A program made the translations under genes and the position numbers. The notes under the pieces were generated by a model. The model ran no database searches, was not told where the DNA came from, and saw only the letters and a program-made list of their open reading frames with translations. From Myxocyprinus asiaticus (lineage: Eukaryota > Chordata > Actinopteri > Cypriniformes > Catostomidae): a stretch of 64,000 nucleotides of DNA. Shown here in pieces: positions 11,594 to 22,697 of the stretch; within the stretch, counting starts at the first letter, position 1, and each line of letters begins with the position of its first letter. The stretch covers positions 42,304,501 through 42,368,500 of the forward strand of contig NC_059365.1 of NCBI RefSeq assembly GCF_019703515.2, read 5' to 3'.

Positions 11594-12001
11594 TTAAGCC
11601 CCGAACGAGACATTAAACTCGCCCTGGGGCGAGCTGCCTGTCTCATCCCAGAACTGGACCAGGGCAAACGAGTGCACTGGGGAATAGGAGGTCCGTGGGG
11701 GATCACCCGGCGGAACCACTCCCATTGGGGTCCCCAAATCGCCCCCAGCACTAACCGTCATGGCCATGTGCCCACAGGCAGAAGGACCAGGGCAGGGAGC
11801 GGCTGGAGTGGCCTTCCCCCGGAAGAAGGAAAGCCATGACCGCAACATTGCCATGGTCATGTTCTCGCAGTGAGGACATGAACCATTCACGAACGCTGTC
11901 TCAGTGTGACTATGGCCCAGACACATGAGGCAGCAATCATGGCCGTCGGAGGTGGAGAGGTAGCGACCGCATCCAGGAACTACACACAGACGGAAAGGCA
12001 T
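11594..12001 (-). pseudogene. DIRS ORF1 (gag-like) N-terminal half with zinc-finger motif
   Basis: This is a 135-codon minus-strand frame starting MPFRLCVVPGCGRYLSTSDG. Residues 6-30 hold a Cys/His cluster (C-x4-C, then DGHDCCLMCLGHSH), and C-x2-C follows at residues 43-46 (CPHC). This pattern is typical of fish DIRS ORF1, whose product is thought to bind nucleic acid in the replication particle. The start is the first ATG after the terminal repeat, about 230 bp inside the right end, and fits the TATA box in that repeat. The frame ends early by comparison with a complete ORF1; the remainder continues in other frames toward 11060. Confidence 0.7.
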
Positions 12002-12229
12002 CTTTAAAAAGACGCTCTCCGTCAGTGCAAACTCTTTTAGAGAAAATACTCTTTATCAGAATATATACTCTTAGCTGTCGAAGCGCCCAGGGGCGTACTC
12101 TGCACTAAACATGCACGAAGGGGAGAAACCGCTGCAATGTGCCATATATCCAACAGCATACAATCGTGAGGTGAATGGAACGGCAGTGGAACTTGCTGAT
12201 TCAACACCACTCAGCTCCGAAGAAAAAAT

Positions 12230-12410
12230 CTGAATGAGTGGTTACGAGCCAGCTCCTTTTATACCCGTATGTCTGGGGGAGTGTCATGCAAATTCCACTA
12301 GCATGTTCCCACTGGCCTTTTCTCAAAGATCAGAGGTGTTTGGGGCTCCCAAGAGCGACCCCTAGTGTCACTACATCGACACAACATCAAGTGAGTGACA
12401 GATAGGGAAC
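12230..12410. repeat. DIRS right inverted terminal repeat
   Basis: Reverse complement of 8854-8990 plus the terminal GTGAGTGACAGATAGGGAAC. It contains a minus-strand TATA-like motif (GGTATAAAAGGAGC read on minus), the likely promoter for ORF1. Confidence 0.85.
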
Positions 12411-12440
12411 CTGCCATCTTAAGTGCATGTAAACGTGGTC

Positions 12441-14020
<1,580 letters not shown>

Positions 14021-14745
14021 TGTGGCCTGGCCATATAAAGAGTCATTGATTGGACTGAAGCAGCTCTGGGTTAATCCTGGTCCCTACAAGACACTATTTA
14101 TTTTCTCCTGTTTTGATTTTTGCCCTTCTCTCTCAGCCAAAGATTGAATAATACATTGAATGGATTGTGCCAGAGCATATGCAAAATATTTTATATTTCT
14201 AAAGAGAACATTTTTTTTATTTCTTTCAACTCAGAAAGGCTGCAGTAATTATTTGTTCTGTTGTGCACAATTAAACAGAATGGTTCTCGTAAAGAGTTCT
14301 GTTAAATAATCACATAATTTCTGGTTGGAATACAGTTACACTGAAAAAATGGGTAACTTATAGTTGTTACCTTAATGAGATATTTCAGCTTTATTTAACC
14401 CTTAAAATTGGTTTTGATGCTGTATTCAGGTTAAAGCTACACTATGTAAGAATACTTTGTTAGAAATGAAAAACTTTCATTTATGAGCAAGTACACCAAC
14501 AATCCGTCTTCCAAACCATGTTTTTGCCTTACCCCAGGATTCACTATGGTAAGCCTTTAATAATTATTTATATTTTAGAGCTGTTGGGACGACTTTGGTG
14601 GGAAATTGCATACTTCCATCATTCATCTGTGCGTGTTTATGCCATGTCCGTAAATAAAGAAAAGAAGGTCCAGCTACTACAGCACATGTGTATGTGCACT
14701 GATAGGTGTGGTAGTAGTTTGAAGAAGGTTTGTAGCCACAACAAA

Positions 14746-15355
14746 TGAGTGACATATTCAAAAAGGCAACCCTCTTGTCACATCTACTCCTGAACTGGTC
14801 TCCCACCACATGAGGGCACCCTCACCTGAATTCTGACTTCCGCTTCCTGGCACACCGGCATCTCATTCACTACTCATCATAGACTGTATAAAAGGGCCCT
14901 TTTTTCTCACAGCTTCTTTGCAAAGTTTTGTACATCTCCCACGATTGCATTTATGAGCATTTACTATTGTTTTGGATACTCTGTGTTTTGACCCTTTCCT
15001 GTGTTCCTGGTGTTGCAATTGCCTATTGTTTTTGTATTACTGTTTGGACTGTTTTGCCTGCTTTGTCATCGACCTCTGCCTGCCTTGCGATCTTGTTTTA
15101 TCTTTGCCCTTAATAAACTGGATGTTGCACATGGATCCTATCAAGTCATCTGCATCATCTGTGTCACACCTCTGGGGAATCACCAGTTTTCAAAATAAAG
15201 AAACCGAGAATAGTCTTCAAGCAAAAAGAGAAAGCAACAGAGCCCATAATAAAATGCTAAACAACATTGGATTGGCTTTTCAGATGTGGTGACAATTCCA
15301 AAATCTTAAAGGATTTAAAACTGACCCAGAGATTGAGTTTTTCTTGCAGGACAGA
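14746..15355 (+). pseudogene. ORF of a TTAA element, split by a solo LTR
   Basis: An ATG at 14746 opens a frame beginning MSDIFKKATL. It is interrupted by the LTR (14776-15168) and continues from the second CCTCT. After the LTR it encodes SLQAKRESNRAHNK and NIGLAFQMW, then an in-frame TGA, then KGFKTDPEIEFFLQDR and a second stop. The first block resembles SESRLAKRECDRGRAKTRVN encoded at 58.8 kb (A-K-R-E-x2-R-x3-K-x3-N shared). The basic block followed by an NIGLAF-x2-W-x7-KGFKTD block looks like a small conserved module spread by TTAA elements. I do not recognise a function. It is dead through the insertion and the stops. Confidence 0.6.
14776..15168 (+). mobile_element. Solo LTR with 5-bp target duplication
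   Basis: It starts TGTCACATCTACTCC and ends CATCTGTGTCACA, flanked on both sides by CCTCT (14771-14775 and 15169-15173). A TATA-like GTATAAAAGGGCCC lies near 14887 and an AATAAA near 15112, in the correct order for a plus-strand LTR. The 393-bp length and 5-bp duplication fit a Ty3/gypsy-type LTR. Confidence 0.85.
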
Positions 15356-16189
15356 TAAGATATTTTATTGGACCGATAGTGAGCCAGGTAGGTCACTTAG
15401 CATGGTAAGTACACATTAGATAGCGTTAGCAACTCTAATGGGGCATTTTATTATGGATTATGATGCTGCAGTGCTTTCAATTTCATGTTCGAGGAAGGAA
15501 GGAAGGACAATGGAAAAAATCTAACTTTTATGCTGGTAACAATACCAATCTCTAAACCAGTTACTACCTTGCTCTATTTGCCTGTTTGCTAAGTTATAAT
15601 AGTTTCCACTCTTTGATTTGAACTTTTGTAACACTTTATTTTTAAACAACTTTTTTCAATAAGTAAAAACAACAGTGGAAGATATGCTATTTACCTGCTC
15701 AGAAGACTTATTTTTCTGATATACATCTTTTTCTTCCTTTTTTTTAATTTTTATTTATTTATTTATTTATTTATTGATGGTAGGGGTGAGTTTTGTTGAT
15801 GTTAGTGACATTAACTCTGATAAGATGGTTACACCATGATTACTCCTCAAACCCTCAGATTCATCTGCGCATAAGAGCAGAGACAAGCCCAACTCACGTA
15901 ATTACCAAAACAATGTTCCTCTGCAAGTAACTTGCAGTTTTATGCTTCAATTGCTTGAGGGACAAAAGTTACATAATGTAGCTTTAATTTAGTGTTGTTA
16001 AATAGTATTTTTGACTTGAATAAAATCAGTTGATTTAGATGTTACCACATGAAGCACATTTTTATGTAGAGAAAACCGTGTTCAATACAAGTTAAGTGGA
16101 AGTGGGGGCCAATATTTGGAGGGTTTAAAGGCAAAAATGTGAAGCCAGCAGCAGCAAGGGTGCTGAACAGTATGGTAAGGGGCATCTAA

Positions 16190-16640
16190 TAGAGTTTTAG
16201 GATGGGCTGACCTGTGGAAGATACCCCAGGCCAGGCTAAGTTTTCTAATAGGTCCACCTATGATACTCTTTCAAGCCCTAGAAATGTATCTCTGTGATAT
16301 GGTAAAGAGGAGAGGTGTCCCCTCTGTGAGGCCCCAAGAGCAAATCTGCAGCACATGTTGGCTGGGTGCAAGACCACCTTGGCAGAAGAATGGTACAGGT
16401 GGCGGCATGATCAGGTTCTGTGAAAGCTGTCAGAGATCCTTGAGGTGTTGAGGGTTTACTGGAACATCAATGGAGCACCTGTTGAAAAACATTGATATCT
16501 TTGGATCAGTGTTGAAGAAGTCTCTGAAGGATATGGCAGAGGAAGCAGAAAAAGGGAGCTTTTGGCTATGGTTAAGAAGGAAGGATGGAAAGTGGGGTGT
16601 GCAGAGGGAGAAAGTAGGAATAGGGAACATTTGCAATATG
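16190..16640 (+). pseudogene. LINE polyprotein C-terminal relic (R2-like zinc-knuckle type)
   Basis: Translation with frame changes gives WADLWKIPQARLSF, then a CCHC-like block CPLCEAPRANLQHMLAGC followed by WYRWRHDQVL, a stop, and KLSEILEVL. Further on come FGSVLKKSLKDMAEEAEK and FWLWLRRKDGKWG. A C-x2-C...H...C knuckle followed by Y-x-WRHDQVL and a final W-x-W-x-RR block is the arrangement I associate with the region after the RT in R2-like fish and amphibian LINEs. Several stops and frameshifts are present. The RT itself is absent upstream, where TIR elements lie. The clade assignment is from pattern memory and is moderate at best. Confidence 0.5.
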
Positions 16641-17180
16641 TGGTGAAGTAGCATGTAGAAAAGGAAAGGGGTGGGGAGGAATGATCTCCACTGACCCACT
16701 CGGTCCATAACTGGGGGTTTCTGGAGGTGGACTGAGTGGGGGAGCAAAAGCAAGCCAAGCTAGGCATTGGAGGGGCGGCTGGTGCAATCTCACTGCTCGC
16801 CTCTCACGTCGCTCTCCTACTCAATCTGTTGGAGGATTGGTTTAAGCATAGGTACTGGACGGATGTTAGGCAGAGACTGAGTGTTTTTACTAACAGAGAG
16901 GAGGCCATGGACGTAGGATAGGTTGTATGGGATGTCTTGATGGGAAAGGAGGAATATCTTGATGGGAAAGCAAGAACGAGAGGCAATCGAAAGGATCCGA
17001 TGTCCAGCTGCGGGGGGTGGCAGGGAGATGTCCCAGACTGCTGCTCCACCACCAGGAGATGTTCCAGGATTAATGGGGTGAAACATTTGTGATAAGAAGG
17101 CTCCCTGCTGATGACCCCATGGCTGGACAACTGAAGGCACCGTCGGAGGTGCAGCAGGCAGTAATGCCCAGCAGGTTTAG
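16641..17180. other. Probable 3' flank of the LINE relic
   Basis: GC-richer than its surroundings, with a local duplication (CTTGATGGGAAAGGAGGAAT and CTTGATGGGAAAGCAAGAAC at about 16934 and 16958). No sustained protein similarity was recognised. It may be LINE 3' UTR. Confidence 0.35.
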
Positions 17181-18049
17181 ACATTTATCTGTGCATCTGA
17201 TTATGTTAAAACACATGTATTATTTGAGCAGTCAAGTTGTTTAAATTTACATTTTTACAGTCATTTTTGGTTTTATGATTTGTTGACATTATATCGTCAT
17301 GTAAAATTGGCTTTAACTTTACACAGAAAATGTTAGTAAGTAATTTTATCACACTAAAATCATTGCATATTGTTTATTTCTTGTGGCTATTCTTTTGAAA
17401 CAGAGAGTATTTTAACATTCAAAAACTGGCCTCACTGTAACCCAGATTTTTGTAAAGAAAACTGCTTTTTTTAAAAGAAAAAAATATATATTTTTGTGGT
17501 AATCAATATTAGGCCACAAATGCTGTTGATTGAGCTTAACTTGTATTGAACCTAGAATATTCCTTTAAAATTTGTTTTGCCTGTGCAAAGTCTGCCACCA
17601 CAATGTTAGGGTGTTGCAGGTGGTTGCCAGTATGCCATTGCTATGCGGTTGCTATTGTGTTCTGGTTGGATTTTGGTGTGTTGATATTCAATTGCTATGG
17701 TATCCTGGGCGGTCCGTGGATGTTTTGTTCTACAATATAAATGACACACATTCATACCTCAAACGTTAACTTTAAAGCCATATTGTATTATATGCTTTTG
17801 TTTTTTTTTGTTTTTTTTAAACACACGGCGGCTTCAAAATTCACTTTTGAGGTATTAAAGTATGTAATTTATGTTGTAGAACAAAACATCTACGTATCAT
17901 CAAGTAATTTTACCACAGACCTTATTTAACTCATAAATTAAAAAACGGCATTATAAAATCCCATAGGAAAATCCAGAGGGAACCCATGGTGAATTAGAAT
18001 TCCGGGTTCACCTACAAATTGACGTCAGGGCTGAACAGCTCTATACTCT
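17181..18049. other. Intergenic, with a degenerate GGTTGCTATGG-type minisatellite
   Basis: Around 17600-17710 the variants GGTGGTTGCCAGTATGCC, GCGGTTGCTATTGTG and ATTGCTATGGTATCCTGGG form a degenerate short tandem repeat of a type common in fish. Otherwise nothing was recognised. Confidence 0.45.
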
Positions 18050-18240
18050 TAAGAAATGAAAGTATTGGCATTTTCCTCTTAAAATATTCTTAGTTCAGTG
18101 TATTCAGTGTATATTAGAACACATTTGTGAATTTTTAATTACTGTTAATGAATTACTGTTAATAATAACTTGTATACAATATATTAAACTTGTATACTTA
18201 TTTGAGTTAATTAAAACTTCACTTTTTGGATTGTTGGGTA
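18050..18240 (+). repeat. Dispersed repeat, inverted partner of 1-230
   Basis: Opposite-orientation copy of the repeat at the left edge of the window. It ends just upstream of the sequence flanking a tRNA-Gln fragment. Confidence 0.65.
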
Positions 18241-18291
18241 TTTCCACAAAGTGATTACATTTTCCACCTGCAGGCATCTGATCGTGACTCA

Positions 18292-18330
18292 GTTTCATGG
18301 TGTAATGGTTAGCACTCTGGACTCTTCAGA
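18292..18330 (+). pseudogene. Truncated tRNA-Gln relic (5' half)
   Basis: The sequence TTTCATGGTGTAATGGTTAG followed by CACTCTGGACTCT matches the 5' half of vertebrate tRNA-Gln through the D arm and into the anticodon loop, then diverges (TCAGACAGG). About 27 bp upstream lies GTGATTACATTTTCCA, also found upstream of the two tRNA-Gln pseudogenes near 50 kb. The relic therefore derives from a tRNA gene locus with its own flank rather than from a tRNA-primed cDNA. Confidence 0.75.
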
Positions 18331-18339
18331 CAGGCTAAG

Positions 18340-19147
18340 GATGATGAGGGCACAAAGATGTCATACAATTTTCAACGTGATCGAGAATCTTACCGAGTAA
18401 GTGCACATTTACCTGCTATTTTACAGATGTTATTTTACTTTTGTGATAAGAGGGTATAACGGGGCAAAAGGCTCCGTGGGTAAAAGACTACTTTGATTTG
18501 ATTTTCTCTCAAACCACTACATAGCATTTTTCTTTTCAGTGTGGGCTCACATTGGCTGATGGTATCACAATGGAGAGTTATTTGTTTATAGAATACTTGA
18601 GCAGAAATGAAATGTCAAAAGCAGTTAGAAAAAACTACTTTTTCTTTTTCTAATTTGTTCTGAATACAGTGTGTTGTGTAATATGGAGAAAATGCAATTA
18701 ACCTGCCTCCCTGTTTGATTATTTTATATTGTATATGTGTTTTGATACACATATTTAGCCAATGTATTAAATATAATATTTTATTTACAAGAGATGCATG
18801 AAACTATGAGTGAACTGCTGTTATCTGTAAAGTGAGTTACACGTTTAAACAATGAGTGTTCTATGTATTAAAAAGGTATACATGGTTTATTATATACAGT
18901 TAAGACCAGAGCGAACATGTTACTGTACTCAGGGCATGCTTGAACATGTTCTGCAGACAAAATGTCAGGCAGAGGACAGAAGGAGAGCTAAGAGAGGAAA
19001 TTGTTGGCAGAGTTAGATTTATGACCCAGCTGCAGGCGCTGAGTTGAATTTGAGGTCAATAAGATAAGACGAGACTGTTTTACTGTACAAGTATTTTATT
19101 TAACTTAGAATGGAGAGAAAAACATGTATTAAGTTAGACCAAATGTA
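18340..19147. other. Intergenic stretch, nothing recognised
   Basis: No repeats, RNA genes or coding features were seen. Confidence 0.4.
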
Positions 19148-19249
19148 TGTAATATTATATTATATGTATGTAAGGGTAGAAGGGAAAGGAGGAGGTGAGA
19201 ACTGGCTTGATAATATAAATAATATTTTAATAATAATCTGAACCAAAAC

Positions 19250-19299
<50 letters not shown>

Positions 19300-19434
19300 T
19301 CGGGCAGCTGCCCGTAACTCTAACTCTCTGTTGCACTGCCGTCTCCGGTCGCCTTTATCCCTCTCGGGCTTCATCAGCCTAATTAGGGGCCGGGTGTGCG
19401 GAATGGACCCGGCCCCGCCCTCAGCCCTGCCACA
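19148..19434 (-). mobile_element. Probable solo LTR (gypsy-type)
   Basis: Read on the minus strand it starts TGTGGCAGGGCTGAGGGCGG, a GC-rich start I associate with fish gypsy-type LTRs, and it would end ...ATATAATATTACA. ATGTA flanks it on both sides (19143-19147 and 19435-19439). ATGTA also occurs by chance nearby, so the left boundary is less certain than the right. It contains the (AC)n array. Confidence 0.5.
19251..19295. repeat. (AC)n microsatellite
   Basis: About 22 AC units inside the probable LTR. Confidence 0.97.
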
Positions 19435-19439
19435 ATGTA

Positions 19440-20102
19440 GAACTAAAATAAAGATTTATTACCATAGATAGAGCGTAATGTTTTGCAGGTGAGACTTCGT
19501 GAACAGCAGTGGAGAAAAACGGATCGTCATTGACAGAGGAGGCAAAGCGAAGACTATTTTAAGGGACTTTTGGAGGTGGACTCAAAGTTACAACTGACAT
19601 CACCAACGGGGCCATTACCGATAGACAGGTCATCTATAAAAGACTGATGCAAAGAACATTACATCAGATATTGTTCGTTTGAACAGTATCTCAGATGCTA
19701 GAAGCCTTGCTGATATTGCCTTTGATTGAAAAACCTTTTTTGATTTTGCACTTTATTTTTTACTTGGTATTTACCTAGAACATTTTGACTTCTAGAAAAT
19801 AAATTGTAACTAATAAATTGAATTTTATTGATTACAAGAAATGTGCCTACCGAGGCATTGATTTTTGATGTTTTGAGATTGTGCGCAAAGAACATACCAC
19901 AAAGGGGTCTTCTGTCCAGGTTGTAAGTATTCTTTAAAATGCTTTTAATTTAGGCCAGATTTGACTTACTTTACCTAACATGAGAATAATAAAAATAAGG
20001 TAAAAGGTGTTAAGTTACGCACCGCATAACAAGTGTAATGAGACTTTTGCAATTAATAAGGTGTCAGTTGCATCTAACAAGAAAAAAATGCACTAAGACA
20101 AG
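19440..20102. other. Intergenic stretch, nothing recognised
   Basis: No terminal repeats or genes were seen. Confidence 0.4.
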
Positions 20103-20110
20103 TTTATACA

Positions 20111-20958
20111 CAGGTTTGGGAGGGTTACTTTTGAAATGTATTCCACTACAGATTACAGAATACATGCTGTAAAATTTAATTTGTAACGTATTCTGTTAGA
20201 TTACTCAAGGTCAGTAATGTATTCTAAATACTTTGGATTACTTCTTCAGCACTGGTAGATTTTTTCACTTGTTTTGACTATAAAAACTCAGTAAGACAAA
20301 ATACACATGTTAAAAATACATTCTCTGAAAAACCTAAATATCTTATGCAGTGTTGTTTCTAAAACAAGATCATTCAAATTGATCTTGTTTTAAGGATTTT
20401 TTGATATTTTTACAGGAAAACAATACAAAAATTATGATCAAAAATATGATTTTTGCCCTAATATCAAAGGTCTTACTAGAAAAAAAAAAAAAAAAAATGA
20501 TCCAATGTGAATTTTCTTGATAAAAAAAAATATGATCGTGCCTGGTAACATGTGCATGTAAAATGGCTAGAAATAGCATTTTATCTTCGTATAAAGCTGA
20601 CAATTTACACAAGGTTTATTTCTATTTCTTCTGCTCCAAACTTACTTCAAACTTACTTCTCTGTCTGCTCGTATGAATGTAACACATCATAAGAAAGTGT
20701 TTCACTGCTCTTCAAATGTACTTTGGATCGCATCTTTTATATGTATAAATGTTTTCCATCTGAAAGGACTAAATATTAAATGAAACAAATGACAATAAAA
20801 TGCAAAGTAATCTCTTCAGTAATCCAAATACTTTTTGAATGTAACTGTATTCTAAATAGCAATGATTTTAATTGTAACTGTAGTGGAATACAGTTACTTA
20901 TATTTTGTATTTTATATACGTATTCCCGTTACATGTACTTCGTTACTCCCCAACCCTG
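20111..20958. mobile_element. hAT non-autonomous element with 8-bp target duplication
   Basis: The ends are CAGGTTTGGGAGGGTTACTT (20111) and GTTACTCCCCAACCCTG (20958), imperfect inverted repeats. The target duplication TTTATACA is exact on both sides (20103-20110 and 20959-20966). Subterminal AT-rich repeats of the form GTATTCTNAAATAC, a long A-run (20480-20497) and several short palindromes fill the interior. It has no coding capacity. Confidence 0.88.
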
Positions 20959-20966
20959 TTTATACA

Positions 20967-22469
20967 AAACATAATCCCCAATTTATGAATATGTATAAAT
21001 GACTGAAGACCATATAGTTAAATTAACTTGAATTTCGAATGGAAATGTTGTGCTTTGGTGCACAGTGTAAGATAGGTAGTCTTCTTGAACATTTTCTGTA
21101 TTGGTAAAAGTTAAATCCAGCATTTGACAAAATATAAGAAGAATAAGACCTGCCATTTGTAGTGAAAATGGTTATGATGTTTAAACTCTATTTTAATAGT
21201 GTCTTCACACATTTGGTGACATGCCAGTTCCATTTATATGTTGCTTTGTCCTGCTTTTAAAGACTAACAAAAGCACCAGCCAATATCATTTGACTGCAGG
21301 TTGTGAAGAGTAAATCATTGGTTTGAGCCTCTGGCTGAACGAATACACCCTTCACTGGTCATTTGAATCTGAACAAGACAAGACCTCTCATTTGTGAATG
21401 AACTGAATGTATTGGTAAACTCGTTCGCGAATGAACAGAATGAATCAGTCATCTCGTTCATAAATGAGGATCTGCTGACTGACTGAATTAGAGGAGGAGG
21501 CAAGTTCTTTCAATTCAGCAATCCCGTTCAACAAGTAAGGGGCCAGATGAATTATGAATAAAAGTGAGTGATGGTCACATTTCAATGACATATGGACATT
21601 ACTGAAACTCATAATTATTTTGTATAGCTTGATTAAAATGTTCACAAAACAGTTCACAATATGATAGATATGTTTTGTTGTCATTTGTGGGGAAACACTT
21701 ATGATGCTTAAACATTCTGCAGTGTTGAAGTCTCTTAGAAGAATTGTGGACATGCAAACTTTAATAAAGTATAATTAGACTTGTTCTGATTGTGAATGAC
21801 TCTGTGTTTTTGATTAAAAGCAATTTACTCGTTCAACACCTAAAAGACGGTCATTTGGTTGCATCTACTGGTGCAATGGAGTAATTTGCAGAAATAGTAA
21901 ATGAACAAATCTGAAAGAATATTTTTGGTCAATTCAAAAAGATCTGAATCACTGAGATGAATCAAAATCACCACCAAGCAGCATATCAAACAACAGTGTG
22001 AATAGGTATTTAAGAGTATTTGAGTGGATTTGGTTCTTTTTTATTTCTTTTTGATTTTTTTAAATCACACCACATGGTCTTGGAAAATGTAAATGTAGAT
22101 AAGTTTGCATTAGTTTTGTAACTGCATGCTGGTGTGTTGACTGATCCTAACTAGAATTAGCTGTCAGCTTCAAAGTAGGCGGAGCACCGGGTCACACCCA
22201 CCAATGACATGGACCAGTGGCAGTATGAAGGTGTTTAGCAGAAGGTACATAGTATTCCTGAGAACTCATGCTAACAAGCTGTTTCAAACCACCAAAACAC
22301 TATTGTGAAGCCCCTCAAATACAGCCATATTTGAAACTCAATTGGAAGAGAATAATCAGCTCCACGATATTATAAAACTACATTTCAAGGTTTACACATA
22401 ACGCACATTGAACACATTGCATCCCAATATATTAAACTGTTCATCTCAAGCACAACTGTTAACACTCAC
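20967..22469. other. Intergenic; possible degenerate repeat at 21390-21990
   Basis: Phrases such as CTCGTTC, GAATGAAC and GAATCA recur in both orientations between 21390 and 21990, suggesting an old hairpin-type repeat. No boundaries could be fixed. No genes were seen. Confidence 0.35.
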
Positions 22470-22697
22470 ACCCTGTCTACACCGGACGCGAGAGGTGCAT
22501 CGCGTCAAAAGCAATAGAACCTATTATATTCAGTGATGCTGTCTCTATGGAAGCGTCTGTTGAGGCAAAGTCGCATCACGCAGACAGTAAACAGGTGTCT
22601 CATTCCATTTTGGCACTACTACTGCCAACAACATCAAATTATTTAGAAAGTTTGTGTCGAGACAGCCTCAAGCTGTTGGGTCATGTAGACAGGGGTC
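22470..22697. mobile_element. Small TIR element (MITE)
   Basis: The left end CCCTGTCTACACCGGACGCG and right end CATGTAGACAGGGG are inverted around CCCTGTCTACA. The interior carries GCATCGCGTCAAAAGCAATA. A target duplication was not clear. Confidence 0.6.

Larger units (their letters stand above)
8801..12410 (-). mobile_element. DIRS-like retrotransposon, copy 1 (internally deleted)
   Basis: It has inverted terminal repeats (8854-8990 against 12230-12385) and an internal complementary region (9071-9180) whose two halves are complementary to the left and right extremities. This is the hallmark of DIRS elements, which replicate through a circular intermediate. On the minus strand the order is gag-like ORF1 with a zinc-finger motif, a deletion that joins ORF1 to the RNase H region, then a tyrosine recombinase. 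The RT palm is absent. There is no target duplication, as expected for recombinase-mediated insertion. It is 3.6 kb long, whereas full-length fish DIRS elements are usually around 5-6 kb. Confidence 0.88.
8150..12440. mobile_element. TIR element (MITE-like) interrupted by DIRS copy 1
   Basis: The left end GACTACGTTTACATG (8150) is mirrored by CATGTAAACGTGGTC ending at 12440. About 650 bp of the element lie left of the DIRS insertion and ~30 bp right of it. The interior repeatedly uses phrases such as AGAAAGCAG and TGTTTACATGCA. It has no coding capacity. It was present before the DIRS element inserted. Confidence 0.65.
14431..15987 (+). mobile_element. TTAA-ended element with a short ORF
   Basis: The ends are TTAA-AGCTACACTATGTAAG (14431) and GTTACATAATGTAGCT-TTAA (15987), inverted with a mismatch or two, with TTAA on each side as target duplication. 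Its interior carries an ORF with a motif shared with 58719-58854 and hosts a solo LTR. The TIR resembles family A (AGGTGCACTCAGTAA) and the 58.4-kb element (AGGTGCAATATGTAA). No transposase is present, so it is non-autonomous. Confidence 0.75.
14337..16071. mobile_element. Outer MITE split by a TTAA element
   Basis: The left part starts ACACTGAAAAAATGGGTAAC. The right part ends with GATTTAGATGTTACCACATG and a following GCACATTTTTATG. The intact copy at 24700-24893 shows the same two halves joined (GTGGTAACTTGTAATTAAGG to GATGTTATCACATGAAGTAC). The TTAA element at 14431-15987 sits between them. It has no coding capacity. Confidence 0.65.
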
